A DNA stretch of 64,000 nt, from assembly GCA_014338405.1 (NCBI GenBank), contig JTDE01002927.1:1-64000 (forward strand). The letters are read 5' to 3'. Positions 1-13,700 of the stretch are shown piece by piece. Under the pieces are notes generated by a model. The model had not been told where the DNA came from, made no database searches, and saw only the letters and a list, made by a program, of their open reading frames with translations. A program made the translations under genes and the position numbers. The first letter of the stretch is position 1. The number at the start of each line of letters is the position of its first letter. Origin of the DNA: Paragonimus skrjabini miyazakii (taxonomy: Eukaryota > Platyhelminthes > Trematoda > Plagiorchiida > Troglotrematidae).

Positions 1-86
<86 letters not shown>
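1..86. repeat. (ATG)n microsatellite
   Basis: The window opens with 28 perfect ATG units plus AT, then changes abruptly to unique sequence. It may continue to the left of the window. RTE-clade non-LTR elements in flukes often end in short ATG-type tails, and RTE remnants elsewhere in this window end near similar triplets, so this could be the 3' tail of an element lying outside the window. That origin is inference. The methionine run it would encode is not a gene. Confidence 0.95.
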
Positions 87-3000
87 AAGTGTGTCAAATA
101 CACAGAGATCATGTAAGAAGTCGGCAACTCCGATTCAGATTGGCTGAGAGTAACTGAAAGTCTGCACAACAATCGTAGGGATTTTTTATTACCCATAGTC
201 AAATCGTTGAGAAGAATACCTCTGGACTTCGGGGTCTTTTAAATAGGGTTGTTTTTGTTGGCTGTTGATGTGTTTAAAGTGTTTAGAAATTTTGACTTTA
301 GAACAGCAGTACGACAAGTTCTTCTATCACTCTAGTTTCTGTCCACTCTACTGCATACTTCTCACAATGACAAGGAAATACAAGAGAGAACCGAACGAGA
401 GCACTAATCCCCCGAATATATAGTGTATGCGATCTATCTCACGGCAGCATACACAATCTTCAATTGAAAATTTCGTTCGCTGTAAAAATTCAATAAAGTA
501 AGAAACTTAGATTTGGAAAAAATATATGCCAATGAAGATGAAGTTGTTAACAATACAGCGTATTGAAAACCACTTGGACAATCTCGGGGTATTCCCTTTA
601 ATGTTTTAGAAAAAGTCTGGTTCAAACTTTGTTACTCAATATTTTGAAAAATTGCTCACTAAAAACTACTGAGAGAGAGACCGTTTTTATCATTCAAACG
701 CTTGCACGCAACTGCTTCCCTAGGCGTTTTGTTTTTAAACTGTCAACTAAAAAGCATATATTGTTTATCAAATCATTCAAGCTAGGTTATCAAAAGCGTT
801 ATCTTTGTTTAAAACACCATGGCGATTAACCTGGTTTTCTTGTGTTACTGAATATCGGCAGTCAGGAATCTTCTCCTTCTTTTCGATTTTTACTTTCTAA
901 TTTATTATTCAGGTTTTTATTTGTTTACTTCACATCTGTCCTTTCCTTCCATTTTGCACACCTTGTACTGGATTATCTACTAGCTTCGAGATACTCAATA
1001 TTGTATCAAACTCGGATAGATATGTTTTCAGGTTGCTCATTAGATCCAATAGTACAGCGATGTCTGGGAGTGATTTTCATTTCTGGCTTCTTATTTTCCG
1101 TATGTAACTATTGGTAATGCAGAGTTGCAATCAGATGATCACAATAATATGACAAGACAGTGGAATCGTAATTCATTCCTGTCTCCGTTTTCTTCAATCG
1201 TGAGGAGTTGTCAATCAACACTGAACCTTTGTGCGCGCATGCGTGCCTTTGAGGTAATCAGTTGATTTGTGTTGGAATGCTCGTCTTGAATTATATCTGT
1301 CACTTTCAGCAGGCTGAGCCCATAACACATCGTGTGATTCCAAAAAGTGTTTGGTCAGACCACTTCTGTTGGTGCAGACGGGCACATTGCTGTGGAACTT
1401 ACTTCCATTAAACCTTAGATCTCATGAAGACTCCCTAGGATGTTGACTGTTTGTATTTACTACCCTCCTCGCAGTGAATGTCTCACCTCTGCTCTACAAC
1501 TATATGAGTTCATGCATTTCTATCCATCTTGATGCACGCACTCTAACTAGTAAGCAAGAAGAAAGTGCATCTGAAATGAAATTCTCTAAGCCAACTCCGG
1601 ATTAAAAGTGTTTTGAGTCTTCCCTTTTTTTTACCAAGACAGCCACAGCCATCTAGATATTGATCGTTAAACGGTAGGACTAGTTTTTTGTTGACATGTA
1701 TTTTTTGCATAAGAAAGTAATTTACAACTTCTACGTAAAGACTTCTACTCACTTGTCCTAATGTGGTTACTAAAATGGGTATATTTAACGTTGTATGCCA
1801 CCCGGTAGAAAAAAGCGAAGATGTAACTTTGGTCAGGAATGTTAAGTGAAACGGTGCATCTTCGGTTTCATTAAGGTAAACGTTCCCGTTGTTTTGGTGA
1901 GTTGTCTCGAGTGTAAGTAGAATTAGTAAAACAAAATGACGAAGACAGTAAGGAGTACGTTTTGCAGACAAAGCACCACCATCACCCATATATACTCACA
2001 ACTTGGACTTAGGCAACTTGTTTTATAATGTTTGAGTTTGGCTTTTGGAATTCTTAATTCAGTAAGGTTCATCGTTTCATTCTCCTTAGTTTTCTACAAA
2101 TGATCTATTAACCTGCTGATAGTTTTGTGACATCTAACCAAAAATGTTGGTTGTGATGATGATGACTTGAGAAAAGTGGAAAATAATGATGTACGTTGAC
2201 TGAAGGATGGCCATTCGCTATTTGAAACGTTAAAAGAGTATAGATTTATGTTTTTCACTTTCTACACAATTGGACAATTCCATTCACAATATTTTAATAT
2301 GATTCCTGTCTATTCTTAAAGGACTGTATCATTATTTTTACCAACAGAAAGAGAAATCTCCAACTCATTAACTAACTGCCCAATGTTTTCAGTTTTCCCC
2401 TTGGCTTACTCACAGTGTTTGTTGTTTCAAGTTTTGCATAAGGAGTTTTGAGTACATAATGTGAGTTCATGTCTTTTGTCTTCCAGACCTTGTGCTACTG
2501 CACAACTGTGCAAACTACAAATCTTTTCACTGGTGTTGAACGGTCACGTCCTTCTTATTCCGAGGATCACTCTTAGTCTTCTGAACTATAAACTGACATG
2601 CAAAATACCACTTATTTATTGAAGGTGTAACCAGTCTGATGTAATGGTGTATAATTTAATAATTCGCTCTTTGTAAGTGTACGCTCCACTTTCTTATAGA
2701 GCAAGAATTTTAAAAAATCGGAAAGGTGTGATTACGCTTTGTTATTGCGCATAACGTTACCAAATGTCCATTCAGTGATCTCCGGATCAAACTCATCAAA
2801 TATACGAACGCTTGTGATCGTGATTTGTAAAATTCAAGCAGTTGAGTTGAACAAGTCACGGTGCCGCAGAATATCCATCGGCATACGGAGTGCATGACCA
2901 AACCACTAAAGATTACACATTTACATTAATTCGATTATTACTCGTGCCGACGGACCGTTTGATTGCTCACAAAATCAGCCAATTTGATGTAGGTCAACTG

Positions 3001-3149
3001 GCAGAGACAACGGTAACGGAATACCGGGAGTTTGTGTTCGTTTTGCGCAACAGTGTGTAAGGTCTGTGTTTTATAAAACAAAAGTGTGTTTGTATGGCCA
3101 CTACCAACCTTGAGTGACATTATTAATCAGTTCGCTGGAAAATATTGGA
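87..3149. other. Flanking DNA, no gene recognised
   Basis: AT-rich sequence downstream of the CCDC40 stop codon. Open frames up to 148 codons occur (for example 1543-1989 on the minus strand), but none shows a recognisable domain, compositional contrast or splice context. I see no RNA gene here. Confidence 0.5.
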
Positions 3150-3440
3150 GAATCTGGCTGGACTTCAGTCACAGTTGATCAAAACTGTTGCATTCTCATA
3201 AACTTTCAGTCAGCCCATTTCGAAGAGAAACACAAGACTCGAATTCCGGTCTTGCCAGAGCTCGTCAGTAGTGACATATCTTTGTAACGGCCGAGATCGG
3301 AATTACGGCCACGGTTCGATGAAGCAACCTTGTTAATTACTACGCCATTGACCTTACAGTAGGCACGACTGAATCGTCAGATGTAAATTTCGGCCACGTT
3401 CACTTGTGACTAATGCACCGGCCGCCCGATCGCCTCCAGA
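3150..3440 (-). repeat. tRNA-derived SINE, degenerate copy
   Basis: Read on the minus strand, this matches the SINE at 26600-26870 along most of its length: a tRNA-like head with a TGGCGTAGT box A-like motif, then the GACGAGCTC block, then the conserved body ending with the AACTGTGA-type tail. The box B region is eroded. It lies about 1.1 kb beyond the CCDC40 stop codon. Confidence 0.6.
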
Positions 3441-4552
3441 GAAGACACAGTAAATGTCCTGTTCATTGCAGTCGACGACTCCAAGATATGAACATTTCTC
3501 CATGTTGAATTCACAGAAATCATCAGATTTGTTAACAACTTTATTTGCCTACTAATGGGTTACTTCATATTGTGAACAATTACATCAGCAAACTAATAAA
3601 CTCAGCCCCATCGTGGCCACACACTACGGTCCACAAAACCGAAATCGATCCGCCTGCAAACTAATTATGGAAACCGGCCAGAGTCGGTTAGAGAATGGTG
3701 GACAAAATTTTCAAAAACGTTCTTCTCGCCACCTATGTACAAGTCAGATAGTATGAAAACTAACTTATGAGAACATACGTGACCGGATTGTTAAGTGAAC
3801 TTCCATGAACTTACCGTCCAAATATTACAAGCTACCATGTATAGTTGAAAATCAAGCAGGCCTAAATGCGCTCTTCAGTATAAGACAACCAGGTCATGAG
3901 TGAATTCAGGAATTTTGTGTTCGACAAGATCTTCACAGCCAGTTTGAGTAAAATTATACATTAGGAGGTAGAGTACATTTTTATTGTTTATGTGGCTTTG
4001 ACCATCCAGCCTATTGTTCAAGAAAGAGTTTCAAAATATATTCCGTTATGTGCCATACATGCTGATCTTCAGATTGCTTGCTTCAAAAGAGAATTCTACT
4101 CACATAACATCAAGAGACTTAAGTTATTGTGAGTGGTCAACCAATAAAATACTTCTGTCAACAGATTCATACACAGTTCTGTTCACACATACTCCATTTG
4201 CTCAAGACGTAAACGGTTATGTATGTAAGTTTTTCCAAAGTTGTTCCGACAATTCCTGTTGAAAACAAACACTTTGATCTTCAGCTGCAGAACTTCCTAG
4301 ATGGTATCTACAGTGGTGTTATTAAGTACTTTCAGGTCTGCTGTAGCAGAATATCTAGTAAAAATATCAAGCAGACAGTGTCTTCGATAACACGGAATGA
4401 GAAAGAAAGTGACAATCTCGAATCAATCAACTGGTGGTTTTGAATGTGGTTGCGTAGATAAATTTTAGTGAAGGGCCTCAAACGTTTGACCGGTTGATAT
4501 CAGTCCGAATGAATGCACGACAAAAATGAACAACGTTTCACGTAACATTCTT
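3441..4552. other. 3' flank and probable 3' UTR of CCDC40
   Basis: The part nearest 4552 should be the 3' UTR of CCDC40. Short open frames on both strands (4014-4443 plus, 4465-4662 minus) show no recognisable domain. The minus one is the wrong frame of the last CCDC40 exon and its UTR. Confidence 0.4.
3980..3985 (-). promoter_or_regulatory. Candidate poly(A) signal of CCDC40
   Basis: AATAAA on the minus strand, about 570 bases beyond the TGA stop of the last CCDC40 exon. It is the first exact hexamer I found in that direction. No transcript evidence is available, and hexamers of this kind occur often by chance in AT-rich DNA. Confidence 0.2.
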
Positions 4553-4714
4553 TCATCTCGAAGGAGATTTATGCAGTGAGTCGTCAATACTTCCTGAACT
4601 TCTTCGGTTGTCCTTCTTTCTGAATATCGTAGAGGCCTCCAATTCATCTTTGTTTTCTTCAACTCTGAGACGATCTTCCAAAATTTTTTGCAAAGGTGTC
4701 AGCTCACGTTGCAT
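4553..4714 (-). CDS. CCDC40: CCDC40 exon 15, C-terminus (residues 890-942)
   Basis: The acceptor TGTTTGCAG precedes an in-phase ATG codon (MQRELTPLQKIL), fitting the helix that follows EYPQ in the family. The end is a Ser/Lys/Arg-rich tail (SIDDSLHKSPSR), then TGA at 4555-4553. The acceptor has a weak pyrimidine tract, so this exon is slightly less sure than the others, but phase and alignment both fit. Confidence 0.8.
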   Translation of the reverse strand: MQRELTPLQKILEDRLRVEENKDELEASTIFRKKDNRRSSGSIDDSLHKSPSR

Positions 4715-7700
4715 CTGCAAACAGTGCGAATCTGATATTATGATTCATAATTATACTTCCGAAAGCAAAACATCAAAGAAAAAAAGTTACTTCATTTACC
4801 ATTACTCGGTGACTAAGTCATCACCATTATTAAAATATCTAGACAATCTGTACACTTAAACTGTTTCTCGGCAAATTTTAAACAAACAGACCATTACAGT
4901 CACGGTTAAATTAGTCGGAAGTTCACCGTTAGCTGAAAGCAGTGAAACTCTGGTCTCGTTATGTTTACACTGATAAATATACCAACATATCACTTCAGAG
5001 TAATGTGGTTTTAATGGCGCGTGCTATATATAGCTAGAGATAATCGGTAGAAATGCCAATAAACAACGTTCAGGGGCTCACAGTTACTTTGCTGTACATT
5101 TGTGAAATTCACCAATGGTTTCGGTAACATCAAGTGAAAACGTTACACACACATCATCAACTCAAAGCTGACATATGCAGTGCGTGTGAGAGCTTGCGCA
5201 TTAACTAACAGATTATTCTTCCTTAGACCTAATCGACTTATTGCTCCTTGGTTTTCTAAAATGATATCAGACCCCACACACACACACACGACGTGCATTG
5301 CATGAACTCCAAAATCAGAACTATGAGAACTAGATACATTCAATATAAATATTACAGTATAGTATTAGACAGTTTATTAGGAAGTTTTATGTTCATATGT
5401 CATTGTAATGGACAGGCTGGAGGACACCGAATGTCCTAGGTTTGCAGGCTAGGTGATTTGAGGCTCGCAACTGTCGCCTCCCTTCCTTTGGCTTTTGCGT
5501 TGTTTTCACCTCGGTTTCCCATGTGATCCCAAGAGATGGCGATATCTCCCACTACGAAGAGAAAAGTAGTCTGCTGGACCTGAATTTTCGCAGCCTGGTC
5601 TGTTTGTGCACAAAGACAATCACAACATTCCTGGCATGGGACAGAATGATAGTTTGTGCCTCCTGACTGTGCTATTGGACCTCTTAATTTGTTAGCTAGT
5701 TGAGTTTTACTCGGTAACTCCTTTTCTTTGCCAACCATGTAATGCGTGTGGAGTTTGAGGAGGCGCTGAACTTGTTTTTAGGGGACCAAGGAATGATAAG
5801 CTGAACAGATTTGAAAACCAGTACTGCACCAGCGGATGCGAGTGCTCTTTAGGGCACTACGTGTCTTATCCCAGAGTCAGCACAACCTAACAAGTAAGCG
5901 ACATAACGGTTAACTAATTCAAGCAGTAGGGCCGGTTCTTTGGAAGTAAATCTTTGAAATTTAGGACTCTGTATAATCATTCCTTATACCTACAGAACAA
6001 ACGTTTGTAATCAGCCATATTCCATCTAAATTCAACCTGAATCTAATCTGTCTCATGGGTCATAAACTGCACACCTGGGTAGGGTGGTTCCGGTTTCCTT
6101 GTCGAAGCTCAACCAGAGCATAGGCTTACAAAACAGGAGTCAAGTCAGACAAAATAGGCAAGTAGAGTTGGATGGTTAACTAAAAATTAGTTCGCCGTGT
6201 TGATTAAACATGAAGGACATTTCAGTTTATTTTCAACCCGGAGTTCGTCGTGGTCCGTTTGTGCTTCAACAATCAAACGACTGTTCTGCTTCACTTAAGA
6301 CTGTCGCAGTAATCACCTTTCGAAAGGTCAACTACCACAGACATATCAAGGTCATACACGCCTACATACTGTATTAGGTTTGCGTCATATACATGGTTAC
6401 CTTGTCTAAGTCTGACGTTCTTGAAAGCAGTTTGTGTGATGGCCGGTTAATAAATAATGAAAACCATATAAAGATCAGAAATAAACAAAAACAATGGAAT
6501 TTCATGGGGAACTTAGTCAACAGCAGGAACATTACTGTAGTTCCAGTAGGAATTAATTTTCGACTAATTATGGAAGGACGGGAAATGAATTTTCTACGGT
6601 CAGTTTAACAGATGAGGAATAACGACTATGAATGCAATAGATTGTGCAGTTTTGAGCCAGAAGGTCATTTTGGGGTAACTTCACGTTTGCTAATATTCCC
6701 TGACATTAGCAAAAGAATGACCTCTTTGTATGCTATGGGCACCCCGCCATCTAGGAAATTGATATGGAAAAGCGATTTACTAACGTAGCAGAGTAAGTAT
6801 GTGTTCACATTGTCACTTGAAGTTAATTTTTAAACATTTAAAGTCCCTTCATAAAAGTGCTGACCGATCTCCTTATTACGTGATGAGAGACTAATGACAA
6901 AAGTACCAGTATGTAAGTGAAAGCATTGTTAATGTTGATGTTTACTTCTGGATTAACAAAACACACATTGGTTTTCAAAATTGTTAGAGACAGTCAAGAT
7001 TTTGCAAATTAATTTCTTACTGATGAGTAGTAGGGGATTTTGATTTGCATATAGATCGAACATCACCCATAATTGATCGCAGCTGTCGCATTCCCATAGA
7101 TTTTTCAGTCGGCCCCTTTCGAAAAGAAGCACTAGACTCGAGTTTCGCTCTCTTAAAATGATGAGTTTCAACGATTTCAACTGTCATATTTTATTGAAAC
7201 CATCAACCCCCAGTTATAAAACGGCAAACCTACCTGAGGAAATTCCAATACTAACTTGTCCAGTACCATCAAAAGTGTCCGAATTCGATTTAGTTGTCTT
7301 GTAATCTCAGCAGTGATAGCACCGCTAGAGGGACAGAGTCGCCTGTATCTGCCCTCACGAACTTGTTCCCAGTAGACAGTCTCATGTTGTTTCAGTTGTA
7401 TTTCAAATACATACTAGAGAAGAATTCGAAATGAAGAAAACCAGTGGACAACAGCATGCAAGAACACCCGTTTTATCACATAGTCTGTCGCAGCAAACAG
7501 GAAGTTGGAGTAATTTAATGATAACTTCTAAACAAATCCCAAAAAAATAAAGCATAACGATTTGTATTTTCAAAGTAACGAACTGAACCGTATGTCCAAC
7601 TTTAAACTGGAAACACTGAAGTTTAATACTCCAGCAAGCTGAACGTTTCTGTTTAACATTCTGAGGCAGATACTTAGGTTCACATGGTATTTTACATGGT

Positions 7701-10700
7701 TGCGTTTATAACAATCGTTGATAGAGTGAATAGATCTAAAAAGCCTTTGTGAAACGAACTGTCGCATGATTAGGCAAACAGCCACACAGTCGCACACACA
7801 TGGGCTAAGATAACTTTACGCTCGCAGGCTACTAGTGTGTTTACTGTTGTGCAGCGGCCTCTGGTTTTGACTACGCAATTTATTTGAAAAGCTAACTCCA
7901 TGTAAATTTATGACTGACAAGCCAACGAACACAGCGTACAGAGCAACTTCAAAAATCACAAAATATTCAGTGTTTATTTTCTCGATTGATCTTCATTAAA
8001 ATACTTACCCTAGGTTGTGGTGAGTGAAGACTAAAGCAGGTTAATTTTGGTAAAACAGTTGATTTGTTCACGACTATTTTCTTGGGTGTAAGTATGACGT
8101 TAAATGGCACAAGACGATCCAACCCCAGCTTTGCCATCACGTACACTTGAGATGAGATGATCAGTAAACTACTCATCATAGATGAGGCGTTCTTACTGTC
8201 CCATACAAATAAGTAGTAACCATGAGGGATACCTTACTCAGTTAATCAGTAAAGTGTCAAGCATATCGTTCGTCCTTATCGTCATAGACAGCGACACATC
8301 AGTGGTTCTCACTAATGCTTAATTGCCATAATGGAAGCAAGACGACTAGCTTCATGACGTTACTAAATCATGCGTATGTACCCGTAACAAGGGGTTTGTA
8401 CTTCAGTCTGTCAAGCTGAATACATTGAGACTTGACAGCATCTAAACATTCTCATTTTGTGCTGGAGTCAAGGAAGACTCCAGTTTAACCCACCAAATGT
8501 CTGTACTCGGGCAACCTGTACACGAAGGGTTACTGTCGTTTTAAAAAATGCAACAAATGTGCTGTTCACCGAGTTTTGATGGAACGTGTTCAGCCACAGA
8601 AAGCCGATAAGCTTTGTAAACATTGCGGCTTCGAAAAGAACAGTTTCGCTGTTTACCTTACACAATCTGATGATAACTGCACTGTTGAATCTTGGTTTCT
8701 CGTCATCTATAAGATTTATCGTCTATTTAGCTCAACCCATGCTGTTTTTCACCTATATTCAAACATACCTAGGAATAATGTTACCCTCACGAAGTACTAA
8801 ACACTACCCAACTTTTTCGGTTCTTATAATTGGCGAGTAACATAATAGACAAGGCAGGATGGCAATTGCTTACGTGACTTTGTAAACACGCCCGACTTTT
8901 ATGGATGGTGCAATAGCTCTAGCCAACTAGGGAATCCAACCGTGGCGCATACGACAATCTTCATAGAGAGTTTTATATTAGTTTGCTGGTTGACTTTGAT
9001 TTATCATGGAGCAAGCTTTCAGATTGTTTTCTGCGGCCAGATTACATGACGCTTTCCAGTTTCTGGATTCAGTAGTAAGCAACAAATAAGAATCTCAGTC
9101 ATACATTCACGGAAGCTTTCTAAGCGTTAGAGACCTCTATGCTAACGAAGATGTTTCTGCGTATGTTTCCACGTGAGGTCTACCATTATGATTCGGGATT
9201 CGAAAGTTGTGCAGTTGACCGCGCAAATCACAAGAGAAGCACTCAGAAAACTACGAGTAATTACCCATCTGATGAATCGGTTTCCTACCGTAATTGACCG
9301 ACTATGCTTTCACTGTGGATAGATGAGAGTAACCTTGAGTGCAATTTGCTACAACGTTGGCGTTCAACAAAATATCAACTCTTTACGTCCAATGCAATCG
9401 TAGTGGAGGAAGTTGAGCAAGCGTACAGCATCCGCGGATGGATATGCAGTCAGGCCTTAATCATTGAGAACATTAAGTATATTGCGGTCGATATGGAGCT
9501 ATTTAGGAAACGTCGTCTAAATCCTTCAGTGGTACTATCTCATCAACGTTGGAACAACTCTTATACCACTAAGTAAGATATACAATTCAGATCAATTGGA
9601 CGAAAATTACCGAGCGCTACGAGTTAAATACACTGAAATTTAATGATTTCAATATTATTCTGGGTGAATTGTTTTCGTCCGACAAATGCAGACTTTATAG
9701 ATCGGTCACACAATCAAGATATACATAAAATAAATTGACGTAACATGTACCTCTAAAAAACTCTCACCGATCTTCATTCATTACCTATATTCGTCTCCTA
9801 ATTGCCACATGATGGTATTACAACTCAGTCATATTTAACTACAGCTTAGTTTCTTTGATTTAGGATAATCAGATCATTATCTCGTTAACCGATTTCACTC
9901 GCCGGCCGCACGATTTGATAGTAGATGACCTACTGAATACCAGTTACAGTCTTGAAGATGACTTCATAACAAAGTTGAAAAGGTTAAGTAAAGTTATCTT
10001 TATGAGAAGTTGGTACAAGTTTAAAAGAAAAACAGTTGTTTGCGGACAAATGGACCTAGCCGAACCTTCAATCCTTTTTTTACCATATAAAAATCCAGTA
10101 GACCTAGGTTACTTCTTTTTAGACCATGGTAAAGCAAAATGCTTTCAACTGAAGATATTAGTTTCAGTAACCTGAGCTGGAACTGAAAATCTTGCATATT
10201 TTTTACACCAAATGAATAAAAAATCATATAACTGATAAAAACCAATAAATCGAATGGCAAGCACCAACCTTCTGTTTTTCGTCAGCCATTTCCTGAAGCT
10301 TATCTGTCAATTCATCGAGACATTTCTGTTGTTCTTCAAGTTCATTCCTCTTATTGGTGATTTCTTCTTCAAGTTTAACCAGATTTTCTTCCATTTCACT
10401 CATTTCAGTTGTGCATGTTCTTGCAAGCTATTGGATAGTAACGACAAAAGGTAATCAGACAAAATGATTAGATTCTATTCTTTAGCAACATGGTCATTTT
10501 CGTGACACCTGTCCTGATGGGTGAAAAAACCACCTGACGAGAAAAACATTGAAAGTACAAAATCTAATCAAGCCAACTGAATTGCAAGATGCAATTAACA
10601 GGAAACTGACGGTTATAGTTTGGATTTGAATCTACTAATTATGAAACAGAAAGGTTCCATTGAATTTACATCTCGCAGCTGTAAGTTCAGTGTACGCTAT

Positions 10701-13700
10701 TCACGCAAATCAGAAAACGAATCAGAGTGTTCTTGGACACATATTTAGTTGACTGTTCAAAAACACTGTCTCCTGAAATGTCGTCATACTTGAACTAAGG
10801 AACCAGTCGGTAATAGTATGATTCATCCCGGATTTTTACGAAAAAGCATGCCCCTGGAGTGCCTCAAAGCGATAGGTTGATGTATACTTATACATGATTT
10901 TCTCGAACAAGACACACATAGTTATCGAAAACTCCACCGTGTGCATCCCTTTTTATGAAAACCTGACTGAACCAACATTGTTTTACCAGGTTATAAGTGC
11001 AAATCACGTCGAGGAATAATAAACAGTTACTTTCTGCCGATAGTTTCAGCGAACAAAGTGAGGCCTCGGATAGTCGAAATTAACATGTATTCATGATTCA
11101 CAGCAGTGATGCAATAACGTTTGAGAGATCAGGCTTACTACCTCTTATAAGATAGCAGTAGATATAGTATGTTAAGTAAAACGTTATATAAAACATGTCA
11201 TAACATGTTCACCCTCAGCCTTAATAAAGATATTATCCGGCATTTACCAACCCATCGGTTGTAAGTTACATCATTTCCATGAAATCCCACTTTTGTGTTC
11301 AGTCGTTCTCCCGAACTAAATAAAGTGATATCATCAATGCATGAGTGTTTAGACGTACAGATTTTTGCATCAGGGTCAAGCCAACTCTGTACCGACGATA
11401 TCATATGGTTTGATAATGAATGGTTCACGACCCTATTGCCAAGCTGGGCGAACAGTGGGACACCTAAACCATCAGCTCAGATCACCATCTTCATTACTAC
11501 TCCCCACTACCGGAAAACCAACCTGTTCACGAAAATCACAGGATAGGAGACAAGACTTGAAGTGTTGAGCCGTTTACATAAATGCTGCCAAATGTAATAA
11601 CTGCGTAGAACAATTGAACACTAGCATAATCGCGAAACTGTTTGTCCTTATAATTTTGTTCGCCTAAAGACATTTTATATTGCCACAACTGCGACCGTGA
11701 TTTTCATTTGAAAACAATTATTGTGTTACAGGAGATACGGTTCATTAAAATTACAAATGCCAAATTTTTGACTTCCTAGTAATAGGGCTACAAGAACTTT
11801 AGAAAAATACCATAACTTTTCGCAATATTTCTGAATAAGTTGTATACTGATCTAGAGCCTACCCGGACAAGTGGATGGACTCTTAACTGACCGCGTAATT
11901 TTCTCAAAAACAGTTCATAGTGGATAAAATGTTAAAGTTTTTTGAAAAGTCTCTCAATATACCAGATACAGAACAAGGCACGAAGTATTCATAGTGTGAT
12001 GTCGTTTTTACCTGCCGAAAATTGTAAATAGGCTGATCCCGCTTTCGGGTGGGTATTTCCTACACAAATCCGTTAGCCTAACAGATCATCGCCATCTGGG
12101 AATTGCCGACCTAAGCTTTTACAAATAACAAGCCTTTTCTCGGTCATATCCAGTGCACCTATGATTAGTTTATCTTTGATTAACTGAACTGCCTCTGCTA
12201 TTTTCTTATCATCAGAAATATTCCGTAATGCTAAGTTTCAATTTGACATAGCTAGAAAGAAACTACACATGAATAAGAGAAAACGGTTTTCTTTCTTAAA
12301 GAAAATATGCTCTGTAACGAAATAATGACATTACATATTTAATAAAGAATTTTCACGGTGGTTCTGGTCTTTCTCTTTGTTCACGACGGTACATGTAGAG
12401 CTTATGCCGTGAATCAGTCATGGCAAAATATCAGCATTCAACTATGTTACAAACTAACCTAAGGCTTCATTAATTGTCAGTACTTGATCACAGGAAGATG
12501 AATTGTCTTTGTGCTCTTTTGTTACTCGTTTAGTATGCCCCACATCGTCAGCGCTATAGTTCTCTTAATCTGTGAACATTCTCAAACAGACAATTTTACC
12601 ATTTGCCCAGTAAATGAAGAGAAACAAGAAAACACTACTTTAATGTACACCAAGATGGAACATTTCACCTTGCCTAACTTGTGATCTCCTGAATTGTAGT
12701 AAAGTTCATTTTTTGTGTACAGACAATTTTCTCAGCAGTTTTCATGATCATTCAGCAGTTGATTCGTTCTATATTACTCAGAAAATGAATAAGTGAATAA
12801 TTTATCTTTTCTACTCTTTGAATGTCAGTCATATATAATTGCACTTGGCTGTTCTAGCTGTTTGTTCATGTGGTAGATGTACCATGCAGTCAGTAAATAT
12901 TGCATTGATTACAATGTATAAAACAAAAATGTCCACATGTAAGCAGAATGGAGAACAGATATGCAGTGTTAAATATTCAGCGGACAATCGTGACTCGAAC
13001 GATCAGCTATTGATGACAGATGGGCCTGGATTATTGTAATAATTGAACGAACAGTTGTTCGTGTGAAGCACTTAGCCCATTGGCTTATACAAACTGTGCG
13101 GCAAGGAACGTGATAACAAAAATACCACTTCATTTTTTTTGTAAATGTGACGTGTCACCTAGTACAAACAGAAGATAACCTGCCTTGAATGAATTAATCA
13201 GTTTGATCGGATGATTATTTATTCTCTTTTTGTCGACATAAGAGCGCTGTTCTCTAGAACAACAGGATTTTCACCAGCAGGTTTACGCCTACATTTATAC
13301 TAACTAGTAACCTGCCAAGGAGGTGTATTATACATAAAATACTACATTTTATATATCACAAAGAGTGCATATATTTTAATTTAATGAACAGCGACAACAG
13401 TCCCGAGTACCTACTTTAAAAAAAGAATCAGTAAACAATACTACTGTCAAAGCCACCAGCAGAGTTAATGTTTCTATTGAGAAAGTTCCAGTTAGTGGAT
13501 ATCTTACCTGTTTTGTGGCCTTGAGCTTCTTTTTCAATTCGTCAAGTTGCCGTTGAACTGTTATTCGAATCTGCGTCTTGTTCTTCTGAGTTCGTTGAGT
13601 TTCTGCTTGTAACACAATAAGGTCACGTCTAATACAAAAAATAAAACCAATAGAAGTGAACCGGGATAGTGCCACAGATATTCAAAGTTATCAATCGAAA

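Larger units (their letters stand above)
4715..7233 (-). other. CCDC40 intron 14
   Basis: 2519 bp. It holds a truncated SINE near its 5' end, a short CA run near 5276-5290, and one 100-codon minus-strand open frame described separately. Nothing else is recognisable. Confidence 0.7.

Noticed and set aside
1543..1989. 148-codon minus-strand open frame in the 3' flank
   Set aside because: No recognisable domain, mixed composition and no signal near the ends; probably chance.
7015..7045. Hammerhead ribozyme-like CTGATGAG in a SINE
   Set aside because: Trematode SINEs can carry hammerheads, but here no GAAA core with a matching stem II follows, so the catalytic fold is absent.
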